A stretch of 64,000 nt of DNA from Symbiodinium natans (taxonomy: Eukaryota; Sar; Dinophyceae; Suessiales; Symbiodiniaceae). This document shows positions 1-11,859 of this stretch, piece after piece. The stretch covers positions 348,126-412,125 of the forward strand of contig CAJNDS010002461.1 in the NCBI GenBank assembly GCA_905221605.1. Direction: 5' to 3'. The number at the start of each line of letters is the position of its first letter. Within the stretch, counting starts at the first letter, position 1. The translations under genes and the position numbers were made by a program. The notes under the pieces were generated by a model. The model had not been told where the DNA came from and did not search any database. It saw only the letters and a list, made by a program, of their open reading frames with translations.

Positions 1-486
1 CAGGACCAGGGGCTGCAGAGCAAGGGGCAGCAGAGCAAGGGCCGATGCTCGTGCCTGCCTTCCCGCAGAAGCCCCGGCAGGGCCAAAGCTTCCGAGAGAA
101 GGCCTGCAAGTGTCTGCAAGTCAGAATCTGACTTTTCTCAGGTATGCGCAGTGCGGCGGCAAGCTGTGGAAGGGCACCCAGAGGTGTCAGGCAACACGGC
201 AAGACTCGATAACAGAATGCTGCAAAATGCATCTTGCCATCTTGCTGGAAGCGCACTTTGCAGCGCAGTTGGCAGATCTTGTGTTGCAGGCGGAGAGTCG
301 TTGCGTTGCACCTCTCTCAGAGACTTAGAGCAGCTCAAAGCTAGAGCCAAGCTTGTAGGGACGAGACCCGTTGCTTATACCCAGAGGCCATCAACGAGTG
401 GTACAGCCAATGCCTGCCTGGTGTGAGCTCCCTAAGTTACTGCAATTTCCAGCTTGCATGTTGCCACGACTTGGACCCTTCTATCA

Positions 487-3400
487 CCGAGGACCTGTCA
501 AATCCTGACCAAGCTGCCACCGCAGCGAAGGTCGCGGCACAGGCCAGCGCTCACGGAGGTGAAACGAAGCACAAGCATCCTCAAGAATGTGAGCACATAC
601 AAAGATGAGTCGTTCGCGCGGTTTTGCTTAGTGCCTCAGCGACAGAGGAGGATCCATTAGACTTGGCTAGAATTGTTACCTAACAGTTTATCAGGCCAGG
701 GGAGGGTTAAAGTGGAACAACTTGTATTTGATGAGCGCCCACTCCAAAACAGGTCCTTCAAAGTCCCACCCATCCCACCCACGAATGATCCCTGAGTGCC
801 CGGGGCGGTGCAAAAAGAGGACTGTGCCCAAGCTGCTGCAGCGTGAGTCCTGAAAAGGGGTTCGAGAAGTGGGAAAACTTGGTCCGCATGAACCACTGAC
901 ACCGTTGAGGGGCCGAGACGGGCCGAGATGCGATTTTTCAAGGGATGCTAAGGTTGAACAACTTGGTTTTGGGGGATCAAGGGGGCGACACAATCTCAGC
1001 AGCAGGCGCAGGGCAAGACCGTCGAGGAGCAGGCTCCCCACTTGACGGCACCTTTTCGTGCCCAGCCTTGACTAGCTGGGATCGACGGATGTGCAGGCGA
1101 ACTACGCGGGGGATGCGGCCAGCAAGGCTGCCCAAGCGGCAGGCATGGCGGTGACGTCGCAGGTGCAAGTCGCACCTTCACCCTGGAAGACTAGGTGCCG
1201 TGAATTATAGTTGACTGATGGCAGGCGACTCGCGCCTACGTGGGTTCCGCAGGAACTGGCGTTGCAGGTGGACTGACAAAGGACCAGGCAAGGGGGAACA
1301 TGCCGGTGGTTCCTCAAGCGATAGCAGCGCATACGGTTCCTGCGTCTTTTGGCAGGCGGACAAGATCGGATCAGCAGCTGCGAGAGCGGCTGTGAGTGGG
1401 GCAGGCTTGACCGGAGACGAGGCTCTCTCTTCGCGAAGCCGCGAAGCGTGACCAAGTCGCGTGATCCTTTGCTGTGGGGGCCTTTTGCAATTTTGCAAGT
1501 TCACTCGCTTTTCCAGGCCAAGACCGCAGCGGATGAGGCCCGAGTCGCCGAGTCGCCGAGTCGCCTTGCAATCGCGCATGATGGCACGCGAATGCTTGCA
1601 GGCCATTGAGGAAGGACAGGCCGGACCGGGCGAGTTGTTGGTGACGGAAGTTAACTGCTCGTATCCTTTTGCTGTGGCAGTACATGAGTTCGGATGAGAT
1701 TTCCTGCTTGGCTTCACAGCAGGTGATCGTTTTCGGCGACAAGTCCATAGCTCAGTGCTGTGCGGAAAGCTTCGAAGCGAATGCTTCCGTCTGAAGGGAC
1801 TGCAAGGTGTAAACCGATGTCCTTTCGTCATGTTGCCCAGCAGTTGGAGCAAAGGGCGGCACCAGATGCTGTCGCCGTTGCGGCCGATACTGCGTCACAG
1901 CTGGCCAAGGCAGATCCTTGCGCGGCATCGTTTCGAATCATTTCCATTAGTGCCACTTTGCCCCATTCTTGGGTTGATAAAGTTTGGAGCTGTGACTTGA
2001 TTCGTGACCAGGACCAGGGCAAGGGTCCAAAGGAGCGCTGGTGCGTGGTACTTTCGTAGAAGACGGGCGAACCCGGTTCTGATCGCATTGGCACAGGTGC
2101 ACGAACGCAGGACGAACGCACATGCGTGTCTCCATTGTCCGCCAGGATACCTGCAAGGCTGTTTACAAAGCGGCCGCCAAGATGAGCCAGGCCGGAGAAC
2201 CCAGACCTGCACTGACCTGCACTGATCTCTCCCCTCTGACTCACCCCTCTCTCTCTCTCGCCTTATATTTCTCTGGCTCTGTGTTTTGTTCCTCTCTCTC
2301 TCTCTCTCTCATTGTCTTGGTCTTGGTCATTGTCTTTGACTTTGTCTTGGTGATTGTCTCTTTCTCAGATCGTCTCTGTCTCTGATTGTCTCTCTGATTG
2401 TGTCTCAGATCGTCTCTGATTGTCTCTGTCTCTGTTCTCCGTGCCAACACTTCCAGTTCTGGTAGGCCTTTCGGGGTGACTGGAACTGTACATCATGGTT
2501 TTCTCACGGGATGTATGGTTGTATAACAATGATACAAGCACACAGTGCCGGGTGCTACCCCGCCAAATAGCCGCAAAGCGTGAGCAAATCTCACTGCGTA
2601 AGAGGGAATGACAACATGTCTCTGTCTCTGTCTCCGTCTCTGTTATATATATATATATGGGTCACCGCCTATAGCGGTTCCCCTGTGTTTTTGCACATTC
2701 CCTTAAACCATCTAACCAAAAATCCCTCAAACTATTATACCATTAAACCAATGGTTTCCCCCATATGAGAATCCCCTTAACCATTAATTAAACCATTAAA
2801 CCATTAAACCAATGGTCTCCCCCCCCAAACCATTAAACCATTAAACCATTAAACCATACCATTAAACCATTAAACCAATGGTTTCCCGCTTCTGAAAATC
2901 CCCTAAACCATTAAACGATTAAACCATTAAACCATTAAACCAATGGTTTCCCCCTTATGAAAATCCCCTAAACCATTAAACCATTAAACCATTAAACCAA
3001 TGGTTTCCCCCATATGAGAATCCCCTAAACCATTAAACCATTTTCATGGCGGGCAACCAGTGGTTTAATGGTTTAATGGTTTAATGGTTTAATGGTTTAA
3101 TGGTTTAATGGTTTAAGGGATTTTCATAAGGGGGAAACCATTGGTTTAATGGTTTAATGGTTTAATAGTTTAGGGGATTCTCATAAGGGGGAAACCATTG
3201 GTTTAATGGTTTAATGGTTTATTGGTTAAATGGTTTAATGGTTCTCCTGCCGAGGTACCTCTACCGCATCTTTTCTGCTCCTAAAGTTCTGATTCGCAAG
3301 CAGTGTCCCCTGTATCCTTTCTGCTCCGAATATTCTGAATCGCAAGCAGTGTCTCCCGTATCTTTTCTGCTCATAAGTATACGTATACTATATGGGATTG

Positions 3401-5463
3401 CGCCTTAAACCCTAACTCTTAAACCCTGACTCTATAGGGTTTTAAGGTTAGGGTTTAGGTTGAATTGCCGGCTTAGGCTTCAATGCTTCTTTCTTTAACC
3501 CTAAACCTGTCAACCTTAACCCTCTAGGGTTGGGGTGCTTACATCATCATCGGATTTGACAAGCTCTGCGGAAATTTCTATATGACAAGGTTATAACTTA
3601 TTGCTGTGGTTATAACTATGGTTAGGGTTTGATTTTTATACACTTATGTAAACCTATTAGAATCAGGGGAACCCCATCACGCCCCAACAAGCAAAATATC
3701 CCAAATACTTTACCTTAGCCAAAATATCTCAAGCAACCATTCCCCGATACGCAACACCTGAATTCCATCATTTAACGATATAGTTTGTGTATATGTTGAA
3801 TCCCAGCAAGTAGTGAAAGTGACGAGCTCTATATGTACATGACAAGGTTATAACTTTTTGCTGCGGTTATAACTATGGTTCAGGGTTTGATTGATATACA
3901 TGTAAATTCACCTATAAGAAAATGAGGGCAACCCCATCACGCCCCAATAAGCAAAACAAAACCTCTATCCCAAAAGCTTTACCTTACCTAAGATCGCTCA
4001 AGCAACCATCCCCCGATAAGCAAAACTTGAATTATCCTCTTTGTTTATATTTTGAATCCCATGAAGTAGTTTTCAGGACATTCTCTCACAGTATTCTCGC
4101 GTCACCGGGGCGAAAGAGCCCTACAAACGTAGGCATAGCCCTGTGGGGTTTAAGGTTTGGGGATTTAAGCTCTAAGTGCTCTGGGGTTTTATGGTTCTAT
4201 TGTATAGGTAATTAATGCCCAAACCTTAAACCTAAACCTTTAAACCCTATAGGGTTCAATGGTTCGACAACCTAAGGTCTGGGCATGTATACCTTCAGCA
4301 CCCTTTAGGGTTAAAACCTTTGAACCTTTGGGAGCCCTGTAGGGTTTTACGATTCTGACCCTAAACGAATCAGGGTTAAGGTCTGAATGCCCGAACTTTA
4401 ATCCCTCAAGATTAAAACTCTTTGAGTTTTCGTTTTAAATGCCTAAGTCCTAAACCCCAACCCCTTACACCTTAACTCTATAGGGTTTTAAGGTTCGGGT
4501 TTAGGTTGAATTGCCGGCTTAGGTTTAAATGCCTCAATCTTAAACCCTAAACCTGTCAACCTTAACCCTCTAGGGTTGGGGCGCCTACATCATGATCGGA
4601 TTTGACAAGCTCTGCGGAAATTTCTATATGACAAGGTTATAACTTTTTGCTGCGGTTATAGCTATGGTTCAGGGTTTGATTTATATACATGTAAATATCC
4701 TATAAGAAAATGAGGGTAACCCCATCACGCCCCAGTAAGCAAAACAAAACCTCTTTCCCAAAAACTTTACTTTACCTAAGATAGCTCAAGCAACCATCCC
4801 CCGATAAGCAAAACCTGAATTCTATCATGTAACCATATGGTTTGTTTATATTTTGAATCCCAGGAAGTAGTGAAAAGGACATTTGCTCACAGTATTCTCG
4901 CGTCATTGGGAAGAAAGCCCTACAAACGTAGGTAGCCCTATGGGATTTAAGGTTTAGGGATTTAAGCTCCAAGCCCTATAGGGCTTTAAGGTTCTATCGT
5001 ACACGTAATGCCTAAACCTTAAACCCTGAGCCTTTAAACCCTGTAGGGTTGAATGGTTCAAGAAAACCTAAGGTCTGGGCATGTATACCTTCAGCACCCT
5101 TTAGGGTCAAAACCTTTGTTCCTTGTAGAGCCCTATCGGGTTTTAGGGTTCTGACCCTAAACGGTTCAGGGTTAAGGTTTAACTGCCCGAACTTTCAACC
5201 CTTAAGGTTAAATCTCTATGGGTTTAGGCTAACCGCTTAGCCTTAACTCTATCGGGTTGAACGGTTAGGGTTTAGGTTTCATTGCGGGCTTACGTTTAAA
5301 TGCCTCAATCTTAAGCCCTAAACCTGTCAAACTTAACCCTATAGGTTTGGGGTACCTACATCATCATCGATTTGTTGCTGTGGTTATAACGATGGTTTAG
5401 GGTTTAAAATATATACATTTATGTAAACCTTTAAAAATAAGGGGAACCGCAATAGGCGGACGC

Positions 5464-5511
<48 letters not shown>

Positions 5512-8500
5512 TCACGCCCCCCCGCAAGATCTACACCCTCCTTGTCTACACTACCCTGCTGCTTGCTTCCTGTGCCGTTCATCGCTCTGTATGTCTGTTA
5601 TTGTGTACTGTGACTCGGAGGTCCAAGGCGATCCTTCACCAGCGACGGAAGCCGGGAAGTTGGGCGCCCTCAAGGCGGCCAAGATGGGCCTTTCGCCGAA
5701 GGAGCAGGTGGACTGCGTGGTGAAGGCTGCGCAGGCACACGGGAGGCAGGGGGTTGACGACGGAGGGATGGCCCCCAGCCCCTGACCCAAAGGAGTACGC
5801 GAGGGACAACGGGTTCGAGCCCTCCAAGATCGCGGCCGATATGCACGATGCCGGTATAGCAGCAGCTGCGACCAATCAGGAGGCATGCCGGCCCATTCCA
5901 GCTGACATTGTTGCATGTTGAGGGAGGTGCATCGGAGCAGGTTAAGCCTTTGAGCTCGAATTTCGATCGTGATCCGCTTCGGGCATGAAGCAACAACAAT
6001 CAGTTGGCTGTCTATTATTGCCAGCAACACCGCCGAGTGGCAAGCTCCGTCCCTCGACTTGTGATGCTTTTGAGAAGGCCGCCAGCACCGTGTCCGACAG
6101 CATGAAGGCTGCTGAGCTAGAACTTGGAGCAAAGCTGAGCCAGTGGAGTGCCAGGACACGGAAGTGGGGCCTGCAGAGAAGCTGCGCATCCCCGACGAGC
6201 TCTATGACAACTGTTTGAAAGCTGGCAAGGCGCAGGCCCCTTCGTGAGACTGCAGAGACTGCAATCGCTGCAGTATACAGCAGTCATTATGCAGTCGCTC
6301 CAGTCATGGGCATGTCATGGGCATGTCATGGACACGGCGCTTTTGGAGTCTTGGAGGCCACCATTGCGGAAGCCGCGAGTGAGGCGGCCATGATAGCAAC
6401 AAAGCTGGGGAAGACCTGGGGCCTCTCTGCTTCCGACACTGCAGAGTCGGCCAGGACAGATTCCTGCGAAAACTACATGGCGCATGTGTTTTCTCACGAT
6501 TTCCCGATATTTCCCCATCTCCCTGCCAGGAAGTGCGCCTATGAGGCGGCGGAGGCCGCCCAAGCTACTGTGACCCAGGCGCTGAACTCTGAGCAAACTC
6601 AGTGTGAAGTCTGTTTGGCCCTTTTTGGCATCCAGGCCACGGCGGCAGGCGAGGCTGCAAGGAGCACGGCAAGACACTCAGAGGGCTTTCGCAGGCGAAA
6701 TCAGAACCGGCAGCGCGTGGGCACAGTCAGCTGAGGCAGACTCGGCTGTCACTGGGCCATCGGACGGCGTTAAGATAAAGCCCCAGCCCCTCCAGAACAT
6801 CGGCTCGACCCTAAGATTGCTCTGCTTGGCTGGGGGTGTGCAGGGCTGAAGCTGGATGCTGCTGGTGGTTGCATCTGCATCTTCGTCACCAGGAGAGAAT
6901 TGCTGGTACTCCTGCTCCAAGAGGCACCTGCTTTGGTCACCGGGATGCTGTTTGGCTACGAGTGGCACTCTTTTGATCTCCAGGAACGGCCTGTGTGCAT
7001 TCTGCGGGATCGGCAACGCTTGCTGCAAGAGGCCAGTTTCTGGGATGCCGAAGTGTGTATGAGGTGATAACAGCATCATCCAAATTCATCTTGTAGCAGC
7101 TGCTGAGCACGGTCTCGTGTGGCTGCAGGGATGATGAGGCTCCTTCGAAAGAGTGCACGGATGCAAGAGTCCCGGATGCTCATACCCTGTCAGGCAGACT
7201 TAGAGAGACTCCGTGCAACTTCTGCCCCATGATCTAAGATCACGACCTTCACCACCGATCATCACGAGTGCGTAACTCCGGTGCACCAGCCTTTGGCCTG
7301 AGCCCAAGACTGAACACCGAGCGCTGAGGGTCTGAGTACGGTTCAACCGAGGACTTGAAGGATGTGGGAGCAGAAGTTGCCACGGCTGTGGTGGTAGCTG
7401 GCGGGTCCAAGACTCCTGTCCCCGTGGTGGTGCCCATCGCCATCGGCGGCGCCACCGCGGCTGGCACGGCTGGCTCGGTGACTGGGGCAACGCCGGGCAC
7501 AGCCACCGGCTCCACACCTGGCACGGCGACCGGCTCGACGCCGGGCACGGCAGCGACCGGCTCCACGCCTGGCACTGCAGCCGGCTCGACGCCTGGCACG
7601 GCGACCGGCTCGACGCCCGGCTCAACACCTGGCACAGCGACCGGCTCCACGGTGACGCCTGGCACAGAAACCGGAGCCGGCTCGACGCCGGGCACGGCCA
7701 CTGGCTCGACACCTGGCACAGCGACTGACTTCTACCCTGGCACGGCGGGCACAGAAACTGGAGCCGGCTCGACACCTGGCACGGCGACTGAGTTCTACCC
7801 TGGCACAGCGGCTGGCTCAACGCCTGGAACAGAAGCTGGCGCCGGCTCGACGCCTGGCACGGCCACTGGCTCCACACCTGGCGCCGCGACCGGCTCCACA
7901 CCAGCCGGCTCGACACCTGGCTCGACGCCTGGCACGGCCACTGGCTCCACACCTGGCGCCGCGACCGGCTCCACACCAGCCGGCTCGACGCCTGGAGCCG
8001 GCACGGTCCCTGGCACTGCGACGGGCTCGACGCCTGGCGCAGAGGCTGGAGCCGGCTCGGTCCCTGGCACTGCAACTGGCTCGACGCCTGGCACAGAGGC
8101 TGGAGCCGGCTCGACACCTGGTGGGGTCACCGGCTCGACGACTGGCACAGAGGCTGGCTCTTCAACACCTGGCGCACCAGGAGCAACTGGTTCGACTGGC
8201 TCCACGCCTGGCGCGGTGATCGTTTTGCCGCCTGGCAAAGAGGGCGGCTCGGGGACTGATTCGGCAGCCATTTCAGCGGCGGCTGCCGCGGCAGCCGCAG
8301 CGGCCAGCGCAGCGGCCAACGCAGCGGCCAACGGAGCTGCCAACGGAGCTACCAACGGAGCGGCAGGGGTGACGAGCCTCGCACCGACAACAGAGGCCAG
8401 CGCAACGCTGTCGCCAATTGCCACCCCAAATACCAATCCCACCATTGCTCCAATGGCCGGTGCAACGACCATTGCTCCAATGACCGGTGCAACGACCATT

Positions 8501-9724
8501 CCAGCGGCTTCGCTGGTGACTACATCTGTTGCAGGAGTAGTCGGTGGCCTGACCACGCTGCCACCGGGTGGCGCCTCCACACCCACGCTTCCTGGCACGC
8601 CGACCGGTGCTACGCTGCCCAGCGCCACGCTGGCTCCACTATCACCGTCGACAGGGGGAGCAGGGGGTGCAGAGGCCGACTGCTTGAATCGAATTCGTCA
8701 AGTCAACCTTGCATGCATTGCTTGTCAGGCTGGTGACGCCTGGCCCCTAGCAGACTGGGGAACACCATGCAGCGACTCCCAACGACCTCCAAAGCTTCCA
8801 AGGAGGCGATCCTGCCGAATCCGATTCCTCCACCTATCAAGGCCAGAAATGCTTGGGGCTTCTACGTATGACTGATGAGCCTCATGGAAACTCGGAAAGA
8901 GTGAAAAGCAGTGATAGCAGGCTGGTCTGCAAGTGGCGGAGGAGGAGAAGAAGAACCAAGCCACCGTCGAGAAAGAGGCGACACAGAAGAAGCACTGGAT
9001 TTAGATCACCGGCTCGTTCCTTCCCACACTTTGCGAAGGCAGTTGCTGCAGCTGCCGCAACTGGCTCGGCAGCCACGGCCTTGAGACTTGAGACCAACTG
9101 AGACCAACTGCATGTGCCGGGGCTAGATGGAGCTGTTTTCCTGCTTCTTCCTCCCGAGCTATATGCAAGGCGGTGGGTCAGGACGATTCGCAACAGGATG
9201 CCAAGGACATGGCCACGAAGGCGAGTGCCGTGGGGTGACAGGGGAAGATGCTATACCATTTGCAGTTCTTGTTGAGCACATCGCTCTACGGCGCACTGCT
9301 CGGCGCACTGCTCAAAGCCAGGTGGCAACCTACGTCTTCCACAAAGACGGTGGCCAGAGTGTCAACGAGGTTCGGTGTCTTGAGTTGTGAGATGTTTTGA
9401 GTGATGTCCACAGTGAGAGTCTTGGCGTTGATCTAGGCCAGGATTTCTGCAGAGAAGGCCGTCAAGCCACTTGGCGTGCAGGGCAGTTGGAAAGTAATTG
9501 TTAATGCTGCGCGTCGCCCACTTCGGCCCGACGTGCAGAGACCTGTTCGTTGCCAGCCTCAGTCGGTACAGCCGTGGCAGGGCGGTGTCTTTTTTCCCTC
9601 AGCGCCAGCCTAGTGTGAGTTCGGGAAGAGGCGGAACAGTTAACAAATCGAATTGGCATGTCGCATGACGACGCGGCGGCCACAAGATTCAACGCGCAAA
9701 AACTGAAGCAGAGTGCGCAGTTCA
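487..9724 (+). CDS. Ala-rich multi-exon gene(s), left part probably cut by the window edge
   Basis: I do not recognise a family. Many short + strand exons share one style: Ala-rich, charged, probably helical segments bounded by AG|G acceptors and GT or GC donors. Approximate exons are 487-563 (QAATAAKVAAQASAHGG), 1088-1158 (DAASKAAQAAGMAV), 1226-1290, 1357-1392 (ADKIGSAAARAA), 1519-1556, 1851-1925, 2146-2198 (YKAAAKMSQAGE), 5650-5735 (LKAAKMGLSPKEQ), 5790-5890 (SKIAADMHDAGIAAAA), 6070-6150, 6355-6480, 6535-6597 (YEAAEAAQATVTQAL), 6670-6750, 7355-8700 (Gly/Thr/Pro repeat), 8923-9000, 9040-9081, 9172-9232 (QQDAKDMATKASAV), 9445-9495 and 9660-9724. Whether this is one gene or two split by the repeat element at 2.65-5.5 kb is not settled. 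Composition alone could mislead, so each exon is a hypothesis. The shared style and splice motifs are the main support. Confidence 0.45.
2245..2450. repeat. CT/TCTG-rich low-complexity tract
   Basis: Pyrimidine-rich DNA made of CTCT runs and imperfect TGTCTTGGTCTTGGTC and GATTGTCTCTG units. No gene is supported here. Open frames across it are products of the simple repeat. Confidence 0.8.
2698..3243. repeat. AAACCATT array followed by its inverse, a long palindrome-like array
   Basis: From about 2698 to 3045 the top strand is made of CCATTAAA units with periodic CCAATGGTTTCCCCC and CATATGAGAATCCCC spacers. After a short unique centre (about 3046-3060, TTCATGGCGGGCAACCAG) the same units continue in inverse, GGTTTAATGG, to 3243, with the inverse spacers GGGGGAAACCATTGG. 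The two arms could form a long hairpin. No gene is present. Confidence 0.85.
3405..5400. repeat. degenerate telomere-like satellite in tandem duplicated units
   Basis: AAACCCTAA, TTTAGGG and TATAGGGTTTTAAGG motifs occur in both orientations throughout. A unit starting TCTATAGGGTTTTAAGG recurs at 3431 and 4477, with a diverged third start near 5248 (offsets 1046 and 771). The first unit is about 275 longer because the block from GACAAGGTTATAACTT to the CAAGCAACCATCCCC region is itself duplicated (about 3590 and 3840). The short open frames here look like products of the repeat. I see no gene. Confidence 0.8.
5466..5509. repeat. (AT)22 microsatellite at the element's right edge
   Basis: Uninterrupted alternating AT. 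Arms related to GGCG/CGCC lie on both sides (ACGCCC before, GGTCACGCC after), so the tract sits at the centre of a small palindrome. Confidence 0.95.
7355..8875 (+). CDS. Gly/Ser/Thr/Pro-repeat exon (GSTPGTAT units), mucin-like
   Basis: A long open exon of about 500 codons, open upstream and preceded by an AG|G acceptor (CTTGAAG|GATG). From codon ~45 to ~290 it repeats GSTPGTAT and related GAGSTPGTEA units. Then come an Ala/Asn run (codons ~310-340) and a Ser/Thr/Pro/Ala-rich tail with two APMxGATTI repeats, ending near a CLNRIRQ segment. Such sequence suits an extracellular or O-glycosylated linker. It sits among the Ala-rich + strand exons, which is why I read it on +. The minus strand is also open and would encode elastin-like VPGVEPVA repeats, so strand choice is not certain. 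There is no start codon in frame, so it must be an internal exon. The 3' splice point is probably before 8750. Confidence 0.5.
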   Translation: MKDVGAEVATAVVVAGGSKTPVPVVVPIAIGGATAAGTAGSVTGATPGTATGSTPGTATGSTPGTAATGSTPGTAAGSTPGTATGSTPGSTPGTATGSTVTPGTETGAGSTPGTATGSTPGTATDFYPGTAGTETGAGSTPGTATEFYPGTAAGSTPGTEAGAGSTPGTATGSTPGAATGSTPAGSTPGSTPGTATGSTPGAATGSTPAGSTPGAGTVPGTATGSTPGAEAGAGSVPGTATGSTPGTEAGAGSTPGGVTGSTTGTEAGSSTPGAPGATGSTGSTPGAVIVLPPGKEGGSGTDSAAISAAAAAAAAAASAAANAAANGAANGATNGAAGVTSLAPTTEASATLSPIATPNTNPTIAPMAGATTIAPMTGATTIPAASLVTTSVAGVVGGLTTLPPGGASTPTLPGTPTGATLPSATLAPLSPSTGGAGGAEADCLNRIRQVNLACIACQAGDAWPLADWGTPCSDSQRPPKLPRRRSCRIRFLHLSRPEMLGASTYD

Positions 9725-10769
9725 GGTATGACACAGCAATCGCACATCATTCAAAAGGAGCCCATTGAAAGATCTTTTTAGTCTTAGAAATTTTCATTCA
9801 CTACAAGAAGTAACGTAGCAAAAAGGCCGTTGCGCGTGTAAAGCCATATTGTTAGATTTACCATATGCCCCAGCCGACCGCAATGGTGTGAACATCAGCT
9901 GCAAAGAGGGACCTAAGGGTCTCTCAAGAGGGACTTCAGGTGCTTTTAAGGTGCAATACACGGTGCATGTGCGGTGACGTAGTGACGTAGCGGCAGTTCA
10001 CCGATTTCAGCCCGGCCCTACGAAGACCATCCCTGAAGACCATCCCTGATTCGTCTGGACTTGGAGGATCCTTCCCCCACCTCTCCACCCCCGCCTCCCT
10101 TTGCGTGAATCATGCCCACACAGCAGTGAGTGTCACTAAAACTCACTAACATGAAGGAAAACCTGAAGGAAAGCCTTCCCCTTGAAGCTTTGACTTGCCC
10201 TTGCCAGTCTCAGCCTCTCGGGATTTTTTCCGAGGTTTTCCTATGGGGAAGCTTCATCCTTTAAATCGCCTTCCAAGATTCCGGCTTTCCAGAGCATTCG
10301 TTGTTCTTTCATGTTCTTTCGGGGAAAGTCTTCCCCATTCGTGCCTCTCTGTCACTTCAGGATTGTCCCAGCCACACTCTTCTTCGCCTACAGACGCGCC
10401 TTTCGCCTGGTTGCAACGTCTCCACCGTCCTGTGCTGGTTCCCCCATCACAGAACTTGAGCCAGAGAAGCAGGGACCCCGCCTCTCCCCCCTGCTTTGCC
10501 AAATTGGCCAAAAGGGGAAGCAGCCATCTGCAGGAGGTGGTTTGATCGAGATGTCCTGGAGAACAAGCATGCTGGTGTTCGACACTTCAAACGGTTTCTG
10601 ACCAACGTCTTCCTTTCAGCTCCTGAACTTGCACAGAGGCAGCGGCGACCTTCATCTTGGGATTACCGCAAGAAAACAAGCAACGATCACATGAATCGCT
10701 TCACCCAGTACGTGAGAGACTCAAGAAGCAACATTCACGAGCAGTATGGTTTCGTCCCGTTTCGGCGCT
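9725..10769. other. gene-poor stretch
   Basis: No convincing exon. It contains a CCCCCACC-rich patch near 10075-10100 and short pyrimidine-rich blocks. Open frames here lack any family signature. Confidence 0.4.
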
Positions 10770-10926
10770 CCCAACAGAACTGCGCGCCCTGCTCAGCTCG
10801 GTTGACTGCTTCATCGAGGCGTGCGGACAAAACGACGTCGAGACCTCGACTGCCATCGTCGTTCGAATGATGAGCAGTGGAGTCTGGTCCCAGCACCGAG
10901 AGAGTACGCCAGATTCGTGTCTCTAG
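10770..10926 (+). CDS. candidate exon of an unidentified gene
   Basis: This + frame reads like real protein (ALPTELRALLSSVDCFIEAC then GQNDVETSTAIVVRMMSSG), with balanced composition and no low complexity. The true exon limits are unknown. It may belong to the Cys-rich gene downstream or to a separate one. I do not recognise it. Confidence 0.35.
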
Positions 10927-11859
10927 CAGCAGCATTCAACAAGAACCACTTCCTTATATCAATCCGACGGATGATGATTTTGTTAGATGTCGCACTCTGA
11001 AGAAAGCGCTCTTCCAAGGATTCTTCGCATTTCTGGCTTCCATCTGCTTGAACAGTGCGTACCAGGAATCGCCTGGATGCCTCTGCGAGAACAGAGCGCT
11101 CCAGGTAACACCCGTCCGCCACTGACTCGGTGCAGCTGGCAAGGCGGCCAGGTGTCTGTCTCATGGGGAGGCGGGTGGGGGCAACAAGGGGAGGGGTGAG
11201 GGAAGGTCTGTCTCTCCGTCTTTAACAAAAACCTCCGAAAATGTTTCATGTCCATACCTTGGGAGGTCAGGGCGAGGAGCCCAATTCCCAGCGCGTGAAG
11301 TGAATACCTCCGTTTTCCAATTGAAAAACCCCAAAAGGGGGAGGTTTCCAGGGGGGGCGGGGTCGCAAAGTCCTACTATCAGGAAGTTCGGAATGCCTCA
11401 CGGCCTCTCACGGGCTTCACGGCCGAGGCCTAGGCGAGTTCTGCGCATGGAAATCGCTCAGGACAGCCATGGATGCCGAGGGCGGTGAGTTCGCAGATCC
11501 CTTAGGGCCTTAGGGCGCCATTCTGCTGCGATTGCGCGATATTCTATACGCCTGCGGCAGAACTTGCGCTTTCAGGTCGCCCGAGGGCGATTGACGAACC
11601 AGCTCAAGGACATCTGAAACTCTGAAACAGCAATAGGTGCATGTGAAAGCATCGTACTCTCATGAAACTTATTGGACGAATCTGCCACGACTTCAACCTC
11701 GTCGCGGATTAGGAGGCGCTTCATGAGCATGGGATAGATGAATCAAATGCACGTCAGATTTCGTTTTTCGGTGCCGGCCGTGCTCGCGTAGCAGGGATGG
11801 CGGGGCATGCTGTGCTTTTGTTGGACTCAAGACTTTCTGACTTTAAGCTCCAACCGAAG

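Larger units (their letters stand above)
2645..5509. mobile_element. candidate TIR element filled with telomere-like satellite
   Basis: The left end reads (TA)n then GGGTCACCGCCTATAGCGG and TTCCCC (about 2645-2690). The right end, read on the minus strand from 5509 back to about 5434, gives (TA)n then GGGCGTCCGCCTATTGCGG and TTCCCC. Outside the TA run, about 22 of 26 bases match in inverted orientation, so these look like terminal inverted repeats flanked by TA. No transposase frame lies inside. The interior is an inverted AAACCATT array and duplicated AAACCCTA-like units. This fits a non-autonomous, MITE-like element, or a satellite block captured between TA-rich palindromes. The TIR call is direct from sequence. 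Mobility is inference. Confidence 0.5.

Noticed and set aside
2698-3243. CRISPR-like array of short direct repeats
   Set aside because: Units are contiguous AAACCATT satellites with no unique spacers of constant length, and the genome is eukaryotic.
7200-8117. 305-codon minus-strand frame rich in Ser, Gln and Trp over the GSTPGTAT repeat
   Set aside because: It is an alternative reading of the same GC-rich minisatellite. It has no support from neighbouring exons.
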